From positions 1 through 64,000 of the forward strand of contig JAADGF010000097.1 in assembly GCA_013152545.1 (NCBI GenBank): a stretch of 64,000 nucleotides of DNA. Reading direction: 5' to 3'. This DNA comes from Gammaproteobacteria bacterium (GTDB taxonomy: Bacteria > Pseudomonadota > Gammaproteobacteria > SZUA-152). Both the position numbers and the translations under genes were made by a program. Below the pieces are notes generated by a model. The model was given only the letters and a program-made list of their open reading frames with translations, was not told where the DNA came from and did not search any database. Shown here piece after piece: positions 30,070 through 40,125 of this stretch (positions are counted from its first letter, which is position 1; each line of letters opens with the position of its first letter).

Positions 30070-30142
30070 TTGAGTCTTTCCCCGTATAACCCGTTGCTTA
30101 ATACTTAATACTGTTCTAATGACAGTATGAATTACTGTAGTC

Positions 30143-30249
30143 TATACCCGTAGCGATTGGGCTTTAGGTCTAATTGCATGTCCTATTTACCCCATGGCTG
30201 CGTTGAAATTCCTTGCAATATACCCTAAATCTCAATCGCTACGGGTATA
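30143..30249. repeat. MITE-like element, family A, short copy (A1)
   Basis: The element runs from TATACCCGTAGCGATTGGG to CAATCGCTACGGGTATA; the ends are inverted repeats of about 25 bases with one or two mismatches. It is 107 bases long, the shortest complete copy, and keeps the CCATGGCTGCGTTGAA block but lacks the interior of A2-A4. It lies between the tlpA-like gene and dsbD. The TA at both outer ends suggests TA target-site use, as in IS630/mariner-type elements. Confidence 0.85.
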
Positions 30250-30320
30250 TTTAACCGATGAACTTGCGTTGATTAACGTAGTTTGTGCAAGTGCATCAGC
30301 TCTGTGTTCAATTTTTGTAT

Positions 30321-32660
30321 TCAAATATTAGAAATTTTCTGTACATGAGCCTCGAATTTTTCTGCATTCAGAAAACCAACCAAACGGTATGCTCGTTGTT
30401 CTTGGCCTTGTTTATCAAAAAACAAAATCGACGGTGGGCCAAACAAACCAAATTGACTGAGTAGGGCTTTGTCTTGTTTGTCATTGAGGGTGACATCGGT
30501 TTGTAATAATACTACGTTTTTCAGGGCTTGTTGCACGCCTGGGTCCGAAAATGTGTATTTTTCCATTTCTTTACAGGAGACACACCAGTCAGCATAAAAA
30601 TCTAACATGACTATCTTGCCTTGTGCTGTGGCTTTGGTGAGTTCACGCTCTAATCCTTCAAGCCCCTTAACTTTAGTGAAGACTAACTCTTGGTGCGACT
30701 GGGAACCCCCTGTACCACCAGATGTGATAAAGCCACCGCTTAACGGTTGGAGTGCGTCCTTGCCGCCGCTGGCGACTCCAATAAGCAGCAAGGCACCATA
30801 CACTAGTACAACCACGCCAAGGCCTTTCCAGAGTTTGCGCCAGCCGGTGCTATTGCCACCCACGGGTTCCAGTGCCCCCATATAGATAGCGGAGACAATC
30901 AGTAACATTGCCCATAGGGACATGGAAACTGCTGCTGGTACAATACGTTCTAACATCCAAATTGCGACGGCAAGCATCATCACACCGAATACTGCTTTTA
31001 CCGCATCCATCCATGTGCCGGCCTTGGGTAACAATTTTCCAGCTGAAACCCCAATAGCAAGTAGCGGTGCCCCCATTCCCAGGCTCAACGCAAATAAAGC
31101 CATGCCACCCAATACGGCATCACCCGTCTGGCCAATATAGATGAGTGCGCCAGCCAGTGGGGCGGCAACGCAGGGTCCGACGATGAGTGCTGACAAGAAG
31201 CCCATGATGGCAACACCAATCAATGTGCCACCCTGTTGTTTATTGCTGTATTCCGTTAGTTTGCTTTGGACAAAGTTGGGCATCTGGATGTCATAAAATC
31301 CAAACATAGAGAAAGCCAATGCTACAAATACCACACTAAAACTGCCGAGTACCCAGGGGTTTTGGAATGCGGCTTGTAAATTTTCTCCAAAAATACCGGC
31401 AATCACTCCGGCGACCGTATAGGTGACGGCCATTGCCAACACATACACCAGCGACATGGTAAATGCTTTACGTGTTGTGATATTTTTGCCCTGTCCAATG
31501 ATGATGCTGGATAGAATGGGAACCATAGGGAAAACACAAGGTGTAAAGGCCAGCAATAACCCGAAGCCAAAAAAGGTAAGAATGGTGAGAAGGGTATTGC
31601 CACTAGCGAGGGATGCGGCAATTTGGTCTTGCTCTGAAACAATAATATCCGAACTGCCTTGATCTACATCTTGTGTTGTTGATAGCGAAGCCTGCATAGC
31701 CTGCCCTTTTGGTAAAGACAAAGGCATCACTTGCTGTATTGGGGGATAGCAAAACCCTGCGTCGGCGCAACCCTGGTATTTAGCCACTAAAGAGATGGGG
31801 GTGGCGTCAAGGTTAGTACGCAGTAAGGGAATGTCGATGCTGATGTTTTTGTGGTAGACAATCATCTTGCCAAAGGCTTCATCAACTTTTTCTTCTCCCT
31901 TGGGCATAGTGATGTGGCCGATGGTAATACCGTTTGAATCCTCTAGGGAAAAGGCAAATTTGTCTCTGTATAAATAGTATCCTTCTGCAACTTTCCAATT
32001 GGCTTTGATAAGGTTGCCGTTTTCAATGTCAGCGGAGAATATAAATGCCTGATCGGGAGGTAAAAACTTATTATCACTGGCACCGAGACCTAACGAATTT
32101 CCGAATTTTTTTAGCGCTGCGAACGGGTTGAATGATGTGTTTTCATTGGAAGGGTCTAGGCTTGCCGTCGCTGTTTTCATGGGCAGGGCTGGGAGCGATA
32201 ACGTTGTTTCTTGTGTTTGGGGCGGGTAGCAAATGCCGATATCAGCACAACCTTGTGATGTAACAGTAAAGGCCAATGTGTCAACGTCAGACAAGCGAGA
32301 TAACGGGATATCAATGACGATATTGCCACGGTAGGTTTCTACTTTACCAAAAAATTCATCTTCTTTTATTTTACCCTTGGGGTATATGCCGGGATTGATG
32401 GCAATGCCGGGGGTATTGCTTTCGAACTTGAATTTGTCACGGTACATATAATACCCGTCGACAATATGCCATTCGGTCCTAATCATATCGGTATCAAGCA
32501 CCTTGCTTGTCATTACAAAGGCTTGATCTGGCGGCAGAGGCTCATCGCTAAACCCAGTGTCAATTCCGCTTATACTGGCGATACTCGAAACGCTATGAAA
32601 AATAAGGAAGAAAAGGTGGGCAAACCAAAATGTAGTGGTTAATGTTGTTTGATTTTTCAT
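30321..32660 (-). CDS. dsbD: Thiol:disulfide interchange protein DsbD with duplicated N-terminal domain
   Basis: DsbD carries electrons from cytoplasmic thioredoxin across the membrane to periplasmic partners. Order: signal peptide; first DsbD-alpha domain (about 35-170, with GCADIGICYPP); second DsbD-alpha domain (about 195-330, with GCADAGFCYPP); eight-helix membrane domain (about 360-620, FTPCVFPMVPILSSI and GPCVAAPLAGA cysteines); and C-terminal thioredoxin domain (DFYADWCVSCKEME). The 779 residues exceed the usual 560-600 because the N-domain occurs twice. cutA lies 12 bases upstream on the same strand, a classic pairing. The doubled domain may serve two different substrates. Confidence 0.95.
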   Translation of the reverse strand: MKNQTTLTTTFWFAHLFFLIFHSVSSIASISGIDTGFSDEPLPPDQAFVMTSKVLDTDMIRTEWHIVDGYYMYRDKFKFESNTPGIAINPGIYPKGKIKEDEFFGKVETYRGNIVIDIPLSRLSDVDTLAFTVTSQGCADIGICYPPQTQETTLSLPALPMKTATASLDPSNENTSFNPFAALKKFGNSLGLGASDNKFLPPDQAFIFSADIENGNLIKANWKVAEGYYLYRDKFAFSLEDSNGITIGHITMPKGEEKVDEAFGKMIVYHKNISIDIPLLRTNLDATPISLVAKYQGCADAGFCYPPIQQVMPLSLPKGQAMQASLSTTQDVDQGSSDIIVSEQDQIAASLASGNTLLTILTFFGFGLLLAFTPCVFPMVPILSSIIIGQGKNITTRKAFTMSLVYVLAMAVTYTVAGVIAGIFGENLQAAFQNPWVLGSFSVVFVALAFSMFGFYDIQMPNFVQSKLTEYSNKQQGGTLIGVAIMGFLSALIVGPCVAAPLAGALIYIGQTGDAVLGGMALFALSLGMGAPLLAIGVSAGKLLPKAGTWMDAVKAVFGVMMLAVAIWMLERIVPAAVSMSLWAMLLIVSAIYMGALEPVGGNSTGWRKLWKGLGVVVLVYGALLLIGVASGGKDALQPLSGGFITSGGTGGSQSHQELVFTKVKGLEGLERELTKATAQGKIVMLDFYADWCVSCKEMEKYTFSDPGVQQALKNVVLLQTDVTLNDKQDKALLSQFGLFGPPSILFFDKQGQEQRAYRLVGFLNAEKFEAHVQKISNI

Positions 32661-32672
32661 TAATACCTCGGT

Positions 32673-33002
32673 TTAACGGGTGGTTACTACATTTTCGGCA
32701 ATCCAGGACAAATAATTAGCTAAACCATTGGTTATGGGGACACTGATTATTTCTGGAAGTTCATAAGGGTGATGGTTACTGATCATTTGTTCCACCGCAA
32801 CATAGGCGCTGGATTTGGTTTTTGCGATAATCAGTGTTTCCTGGGTTTTTTCGCGTTTGCCTTGCCATTGATAGATGGATACGATGCCTGGAATGATATT
32901 AACGCATGCCACGAGATTTTCATCAACTAAAGTATTCGCTATATGCTCGGCAGCCTCTCTATCAGCGCAAGCGCTTATAATTAATATATAATCGTCATTC
33001 AT
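32673..33002 (-). CDS. cutA: Divalent-cation tolerance protein CutA
   Basis: Small trimeric cytoplasmic protein of the CutA1 family, once linked to copper tolerance and with unclear biochemical role. Seen: ADREAAEHIANTLVDENLVACVNIIPG, YQWQGKREKTQETLIIAKT and HPYELPEIISVPI (positions within 109 residues), all family hallmarks. It precedes dsbD by 12 bases on the same strand, so both probably share one transcript, as in E. coli. Confidence 0.93.
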   Translation of the reverse strand: MNDDYILIISACADREAAEHIANTLVDENLVACVNIIPGIVSIYQWQGKREKTQETLIIAKTKSSAYVAVEQMISNHHPYELPEIISVPITNGLANYLSWIAENVVTTR

Positions 33003-33411
33003 AGCGGTTGATTTCCAAAGTTTGCAACGGTATTACATAAGCAGTATAGTGATTTTGTGCTAATGAGTGCGTGGATTTTTCCTTGTATTTGTGGTCGTAT
33101 GCTTTATTAGATAAGGATATCAGTATGTTTTCCAGAAAAGCAGATTTTGTTCTAAAAGCGATACATTAATATCACGGTATTCCTTTTACAGGGCTCGATT
33201 TGATAAGTTTATAGCGTTAGGCTCCTTAATTTGATCGAGGTCAAGGGGGAAGGCACTATTTTTGTAGGCTCAAAAACGGCAATCCGAAATTGTTGACTAA
33301 TAAATGTCCACTAACAAATAATCGGTTGTCATTACATGCGGCCCTTGATGCATGTCAATGATATGAAGTCTCCTGCCTAAATTATTTGTTACCAATTTTA
33401 GACAAACTATT
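33003..33411. other. Intergenic region between divergent cutA and fxsA
   Basis: No gene is supported. It must hold divergent promoters. TTGATCGAGGTCAA at 33231-33244 resembles the FNR/ANR half-site pair (TTGAT-N4-ATCAA) with one mismatch. It is placed about 170 bases before fxsA and 230 before cutA-dsbD, so a role is uncertain. Confidence 0.35.
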
Positions 33412-33873
33412 ATGAACCCCTTTTTTATATTGCTGGCCCTTTTTTTTATTGTTCCTATCATTGAAATCTATTTGTTAATCGAAATCGGTTCAATCGTGGG
33501 GCCATTTTTAACGATATTTTTGGTGGTATTTACGGCGGTATTGGGTGCATGGCTATTGAGAATGCAGGGGTTTTCTACACTGAATCGGGTACGTCAAACC
33601 CTCGCAAGAGGTGGTGTTCCAGCCACTGAAATACTGGAAGGTGCAATGTTGTTGATCGCAGGTGCCTTATTATTAACCCCCGGTTTTTTTACCGACACGA
33701 TTGGTTTTTTATGTCTGCTGCCATCGATACGTCGTCCGATCGCATTGTGGGGGATTCAGCGTATTTTTCGTTTTCCTAAATCACCTAACGCAGGTGAGGG
33801 GAGGCGTCATGGCTCTCAATCTAACAAAAGTAATATTATTGAGGGAGAGTATCGTCGCGAAGATGATCATTAG
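33412..33873 (+). CDS. fxsA: FxsA family cytoplasmic-membrane protein
   Basis: FxsA affects phage T7 exclusion by the F plasmid in E. coli and is of unknown physiological role. Seen: two hydrophobic helices at the start (FFILLALFFIVPIIEIYLLI, then GPFLTIFLVVFTAVLGAWLL), followed by ILEGAMLLIAGALLLTPGFF and a basic cytoplasmic tail. The 153-residue length is normal. Position directly before groES is conserved across gammaproteobacteria. No ribosome binding site stands out. Confidence 0.88.
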   Translation: MNPFFILLALFFIVPIIEIYLLIEIGSIVGPFLTIFLVVFTAVLGAWLLRMQGFSTLNRVRQTLARGGVPATEILEGAMLLIAGALLLTPGFFTDTIGFLCLLPSIRRPIALWGIQRIFRFPKSPNAGEGRRHGSQSNKSNIIEGEYRREDDH

Positions 33874-34050
33874 TGTAAAATAGAATACAGATGCAGCGTC
33901 TCTAGATGGGTTGTAAGCAAGGCGTCTTTCGTTGGATTTGACACTTTGCTAAGAGCGGCAACACAGGCACAGCATTGAAGCTGCCTTAAATGAGAGTGCT
34001 CCCAATTATTTTTTATTCATTATTAATGTAATTATTTTAAAGCCTACCCC

Positions 34051-34078
34051 TTGATTTTCAATTAATTGCTACTATTAT
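34051..34078 (+). promoter_or_regulatory. Sigma-70-type promoter of groESL
   Basis: TTGATT (34051-34056) and TATTAT (34073-34078) are separated by 16 bases and lie about 130 bases before groES. The CIRCE operator begins at the last base of the -10 box, as expected for HrcA repression at a vegetative promoter. No good heat-shock sigma-32 promoter was seen beside it. Confidence 0.55.
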
Positions 34079-34104
34079 TAGCACTCATCTGAGTAGAGTG
34101 CCAA
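34078..34104 (+). promoter_or_regulatory. CIRCE operator (HrcA binding site) before groESL
   Basis: TTAGCACTC (34078-34086), nine bases, then GAGTGCCAA (34096-34104) match the CIRCE consensus TTAGCACTC-N9-GAGTGCTAA with one mismatch. HrcA binds this site and represses chaperonin genes until heat shock. CIRCE control is uncommon among gammaproteobacteria, where sigma-32 is usual. Confidence 0.9.
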
Positions 34105-34205
34105 ACACTCTCGCAATTATATTGGTTTAATTCATATGTTTTAAATCAATAGATGTAATTGTCCATTAACTATTAAAAATATTATATCTATCAAGGAGAT
34201 AGTGA

Positions 34206-34496
34206 ATGAATATTCGTCCTTTGCATGATCGTGTAATCGTACGTCGCACAGAGGAAGAACGGACCTCCGCAGGTGGTATCGTGATTCCGGATTCTGCCAC
34301 AGAAAAACCAATTCAAGGCGAAGTGCTCGCAGTTGGGAAGGGAAAAATCCTGGAAAACGGCGAAGTTCGTCCACTAGATGTCAAGGTGGGGGACAAAGTG
34401 CTGTTTGGAAAATATGGCGGCACTGAGGTGAAAATTGACGGCGAAGATTTGTTGGTAATGCGTGAAGACGACATTACTGGCGTGATTACCGGCTAA
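34206..34496 (+). CDS. groES: Co-chaperonin GroES
   Basis: Ten-kDa lid of the GroEL folding chamber. The 96-residue sequence starts [20 protein letters not shown] and shows the mobile-loop and roof pattern [20 protein letters not shown], then [26 protein letters not shown] lies about 6 bases before ATG 34206. groEL follows after 80 bases. Confidence 0.98.
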   Translation: MNIRPLHDRVIVRRTEEERTSAGGIVIPDSATEKPIQGEVLAVGKGKILENGEVRPLDVKVGDKVLFGKYGGTEVKIDGEDLLVMREDDITGVITG

Positions 34497-34552
34497 GTAC
34501 TAATGAGTGAAATGATTTTAATTATTTGATTTTAAAAAGAATTCATATTTAA

Positions 34553-36238
<1,686 letters not shown>

Positions 36239-36272
36239 GTCTTTCCCGCTGCATTATCTTTGCACGTTATTC

Positions 36273-36303
36273 AAAGCCCCGCTCTACGCGGGGCTTTTTT
36301 GTT
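36273..36303 (+). terminator. Rho-independent terminator of groESL
   Basis: AAAGCCCCGC and GCGGGGCTTT form a 10-bp GC-rich stem with a 5-base loop (TCTAC), followed by TTTTT. It lies 35 bases after the groEL stop. Confidence 0.9.
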
Positions 36304-36517
36304 TGTGGGTGATTGAGTTTGGAAAAATTGGTCGAGCATGAATGTAAAACACTCAGTGTTGAAGGGGGTAGCGTACGAAAAATCGCGCCTACCTTATTGA
36401 TGATAAGTTGGTGATAAGGAACACGTGCATGTTCTAAGATGCATTGACGGCGTTCCCTGAGAATATTTTTTTGAGAATGGTATAGAATACCAAAAATTGT
36501 TTATCATCAACGCTATC

Positions 36518-36553
36518 GTGGTTCTCGTGACCATTCAACTGATGCGTTATTAG
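36518..36553. repeat. Degenerate family C repeat end
   Basis: Read on the minus strand, this region aligns with the left end of the family C element at 61447 (shared core ATCAGTTGAAT, then GTCRCGAGAR). Only one end is recognisable. It lies directly before the ABC exporter start (36562), so its edge forms the region where the ribosome binding site must lie. Confidence 0.4.
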
Positions 36554-36561
36554 GTTAAAAG

Positions 36562-38334
36562 GTGAAAATTAAGGTGCATGTGTCATTATGGCAGTTGTTT
36601 AAATGGATTAGGTCGGTCAGTCATTTTTTTTTACCCTATATAAAACCTGATAAAGGTTATATCGCATTGATGTGTGTGTTTTTAGTGGTGATTACCCTGG
36701 CCAATACCTTGATGATATGGTTATTAGGCAATGCCGTTTCACTGTTGACAGCCATTGATTATGATCAGCTAAGTAAAACGCTATTAATTTTAGTTGGCGT
36801 TGTTTTTGTTAGTCAGTGTTTTCAGTTCGCCTATTTTCATATCTTTAATGCTGTTAGTTTGCGTTATATTGGTCGTGTTCGAGAGAATTTATTGTCCCAT
36901 GTGATGGCGCTTTCTTACCCCGTCGCCAGCTTGTATGAACGCGGTGATTTGATCGCACGTTTAAGCAATGATATTGATCGGTTGACTACGTTTGTTTTAG
37001 ATGTTCCTTTGAGTTTATTGTCTCACTTGCTGGTGTTGATGTTTTATGTGTCTATGCTATTTTGGATTGATTGGCAGTTGGCTTTAATTGCTTTATTGTT
37101 AGCCCCACTTTTTTATCTGTTGCAGCATTTTCTCGCGCCAAGAAAAGGTCAGGCAGCGAGTAAGTTCTTTAATTATAACGGTAATTTGTTAGCTTTTGAA
37201 ACGCAGGCACTGAGTAATTTACGGGGTATCAGTTCATTTAATGCAGAGCAAGAAATGCAATCCAGGCATGCTGCGGCGTTTGATGTTGCGCGACGTTGGA
37301 GTTTGAAAATGCGCAAAATTGATATTTTATATAACAGTGTATTTGCAATGCTTATCTATATAACGGGGATTATTGTCGCTTACAATGGCATCGAAGGCAT
37401 TCAATCAGGTCGTTTGTCGGTAGGGGTGCTGATTAGTTTTGTCGTTTATTTGGGGTACTTATCAGTACCTGTACGTGGGGTTGCGCAAATACCTATTCAG
37501 TTGCAAGGCGATGTTGGCGCAGCTGAACGGGTGATGGCGGTAATGAATAGGCAATCTGATATCATTGAATGTACGCCATCGAATGAGTTGCATGTTACAA
37601 AGGGGGAGATCGTGATACGTGATTTATCATTTTCTTATCAGGAAAATGACAGCCCTATTTTTTATCAGTTATCGGAGACTGTCCGGGCGGGTGAGACCGT
37701 AGCGTTGGTTGGCGCCAGTGGTTCAGGTAAGTCGACGCTTGCAGCCTTGATTATGCGTTTCTATGATCCCCAGCAAGGTGATATTGAGATTGACGGTGTT
37801 AATATAAAATCAGTCAGCTTGGCGTCATTAAGGCGTAATGTTTCCGTTGTATGGCAGGAACCTTTTTTTATTAACGGCACGATCATGGAAAATTTAAAAC
37901 TGGCGAACCCAAATGCTTCGCACGCGCAAGTTATTAATGCTTGTAAAGACAGTTTCGCCTGGGAGTTTATCGAACCCCTGACGTCTGGCTTGGATACAAA
38001 GGTAGGCGCTCATGGTATCAATTTATCGGTAGGGCAATACCAGCGATTGGCGATCGCTCAGGCGTTTTTAAGAGATGCCCCTATTTTAATCCTTGATGAG
38101 GCATCATCCGCTTTGGATAGCCATTCTGAGCAGGTGCTTGTTGATGCATTGCAAAAGCTGCGGGCCAAAAGAACCACGTTAATTATTGCCCATCGTTATT
38201 CGTCGATTCGATCTGCTGATCGGGTGGTGTATTTAATGGGTGATGGTTCGGCCGTCTCGGGTAAGCATGAGGACCTCTATAATTATAATGCTGACTATAA
38301 AAGAGCCGTGCAGTGGCAAACTACTGTAAGTTAG
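36562..38334 (+). CDS. ABC exporter, fused membrane and ATPase domains
   Basis: Type IV (B-family) exporter half-transporter, working as a dimer; cargo unknown. Six membrane helices span about residues 15-320, and the ATPase follows: Walker A GASGSGKST, signature LSVGQYQRLAIAQAFLRDA, Walker B ILILDEASSALD and H-loop IIAHRYSSI. The LSVGQ variant replaces the usual LSGGQ. GTG at 36562 is used, with only a weak purine stretch upstream. It stands alone after the groESL terminator. A lipid or drug/peptide exporter is possible, and MsbA is not indicated by context. Confidence 0.88.
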   Translation: MKIKVHVSLWQLFKWIRSVSHFFLPYIKPDKGYIALMCVFLVVITLANTLMIWLLGNAVSLLTAIDYDQLSKTLLILVGVVFVSQCFQFAYFHIFNAVSLRYIGRVRENLLSHVMALSYPVASLYERGDLIARLSNDIDRLTTFVLDVPLSLLSHLLVLMFYVSMLFWIDWQLALIALLLAPLFYLLQHFLAPRKGQAASKFFNYNGNLLAFETQALSNLRGISSFNAEQEMQSRHAAAFDVARRWSLKMRKIDILYNSVFAMLIYITGIIVAYNGIEGIQSGRLSVGVLISFVVYLGYLSVPVRGVAQIPIQLQGDVGAAERVMAVMNRQSDIIECTPSNELHVTKGEIVIRDLSFSYQENDSPIFYQLSETVRAGETVALVGASGSGKSTLAALIMRFYDPQQGDIEIDGVNIKSVSLASLRRNVSVVWQEPFFINGTIMENLKLANPNASHAQVINACKDSFAWEFIEPLTSGLDTKVGAHGINLSVGQYQRLAIAQAFLRDAPILILDEASSALDSHSEQVLVDALQKLRAKRTTLIIAHRYSSIRSADRVVYLMGDGSAVSGKHEDLYNYNADYKRAVQWQTTVS

Positions 38335-38751
38335 CGGGCGGTGGTTTTAAGTGGGAGATGATGTGTGCTTTGCTGTTGAACGGCTTTGTCGTTATTACGT
38401 ACAGCGCTTAGACAAAGGCAAGGATTCTTTCATCGAGCATGTAAAAAAATAAATCAACGATACTTTTCTAGTGCGTTTAACAGTGCCTTTAATGGTGCAT
38501 TTAAAAGTCTGGAACATTTAAAGAGAGGATGCGGAGCAACTAAATGAATAGCTTTTCTTGCATCCTCTCCCCTTTGGCTTTAGTAGGCTAGAGCCGTATA
38601 ACGATGTATATTGCGTGCGTTTGTTCTATCGCTCAGAGTAAATCAATATTACCCATCAAGTGCATTTATAATGTATTAATAGCACACACTGTACTGGTAT
38701 TGGTGCCGATTTTTCTTTGAGCGTAGATTGACAGTAATGTAATGCTGTCAG
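38335..38751. other. Intergenic region with a long-armed hairpin
   Basis: No gene is seen. GAGAGGATGC (38523-38532) and GCATCCTCTC (38560-38569) form a perfect 10-bp stem around a 27-base loop. A T-rich stretch (CCCCTTTGGCTTT) follows on the plus strand and AAA precedes it, so it could be a bidirectional terminator between the exporter and the convergent mini-gene. Confidence 0.45.
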
Positions 38752-38973
38752 TTAGTGGAGTTGGTTAGTGTGCAGACCTACATGCCACCGCCGCCACCAC
38801 TCATGCCGCCACCGCCGCCACTCATACCACCACCGCCGCCACTCATACCACCGCCGCCGCCAACCGCTCATACCACCGCCGCCGCCACTCATGCCGCCGC
38901 CACCGCTCATACCACCGCCGCCGCCACTCATGCCGCCGCCGCCGCCCATACCACCGCTTCCACCCATACCCAT
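38752..38973 (-). CDS. Glycine-methionine repeat mini-protein, apparently frameshifted
   Basis: Starts at ATG 38971-38973 with a perfect AAGGAG 6 bases upstream, which decides the strand. The first 37 codons encode glycine with MSGGGGG-type repeats. An extra T (A on plus strand, in the CAACC near 38870) then shifts the frame, giving a Trp/Arg-rich tail (WRRRWYEWRRWW) to 73 residues. Without the extra base the same DNA continues as four more MSGGGGG repeats and stops at ATG-TAG near 38780 (about 64 residues in all). The repeat resembles the GroEL Gly-Met tail. Function is unknown; methionine-rich runs could bind Cu(I). It may be a recent mutation or a sequencing error. Confidence 0.6.
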   Translation of the reverse strand: MGMGGSGGMGGGGGMSGGGGGMSGGGGMSGGGGGMSGWRRRWYEWRRWWYEWRRWRHEWWRRWHVGLHTNQLH

Positions 38974-40125
38974 AGTCTTTCTCCTTAAAGGTTATGCGAA
39001 CTTACAATATCGAAGTTGGGGGCAAATTCTGTGGCACATCCCTTGATTTTCTTAGTGCTCAACAGAAGAGTTCCAGATATTCACCCCCCTAAGTCTCCTT
39101 CCCGGCTTGGGGTTTAGCGTCGAGGATAGCACTAAACCTACTTACCGTGACGGTACCAAAGACTGGCCTCAAAGCTAACATATAATTTAACTGTAGGTCA
39201 AATTATATGGCATGACCATAAAATGTTCATGCAAAGTCCGGATAAATGAGTTGTTTTATATTTAATTAATTGATATATAAATTGTATTGTGTTTTTTATA
39301 GGCAAGCTAACTAGCAAAAATTGGTGTTATTTTGTCACTTAAATTAATATTATCGGCAATACGATAAAAATAATACTTAAGTGTCTTGTATAGGTAACTT
39401 TACTATTATAAATTTAACTGATTCTCAGTTAATTAAGAATGAAGCGCTGTACAATAATTTGTTTAAAAACAAAATAAAGAAAATATTGACGTTAGATGTT
39501 GTTTTTGAAAAATGCTTGTCTGTCACTAAGCCGATATAGGGGGGTGTTTATATCTGCGTATGTATCGATGTGTTGATTTTTTGGCGTGATGCTGGCTTAG
39601 TCAATGGGTTAGCATACGTTGTCAATAGAGCAATTGGTTCCATGAACAGAGCACGGCCTAAGATACTAACAAGATGAAGCTTTCAGGGTATTTTAAACCA
39701 TGCTGTTATGGCGCATGAGATTAAGTTCAACATGCTTAATACAATACCGTTTTTCAGTGAGCGGACTAAAACACTTTTTTTAATAAGTGTTTTTGGTGGG
39801 GGTTAAAGTTCTGGATGACATCACTTGTATTGAGTGCGGTTGATGTTCATAGTGTCGAGAATAAAACAAGGTCACTACTCAATGTGATTTTTTAACCGTA
39901 CAGTAGTTGCTCAATATGAGCGTTGATTTATTCGTCTTTGATGTATTTGAGGGCAACGATAAAGTACGCTGGTAAATGAAAGACGTTTGAGGTCGTCATT
40001 GTACCAGTCCAAAGCTTAAGCTGAATTGTTACAAAAATTAAGTATTTTTTTAACGCAAGAGAAACCAGGTTTGTAAAAATGTTTTTATCGCGACTTTTAA
40101 TTCATTCCATAAAGGGTGGTTGGTT
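38974..40125. other. Long AT-rich intergenic region
   Basis: No gene is supported in about 1.15 kb. Two small perfect palindromes are visible: ATATAATTT/AAATTATAT at 39180-39208, and TTAACTGA-TTC-TCAGTTAA at 39414-39432. Either could be an operator for the mini-gene (minus strand) or for the membrane fusion protein, but nothing identifies a regulator. Base composition is clearly more AT-rich than the flanking genes. Confidence 0.45.

Noticed and set aside
38780-38955. CRISPR-like or tandem DNA repeat
   Set aside because: Units are 18-25 bases, directly adjacent, without spacers, and explained by the coding repeat MSGGGGG.
38755-38988. Proline-rich protein on the plus strand (PPPPPLMPPPPP pattern)
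   Set aside because: It is the reverse complement of the Gly-Met repeat; only the minus strand has a ribosome binding site and sensible start.
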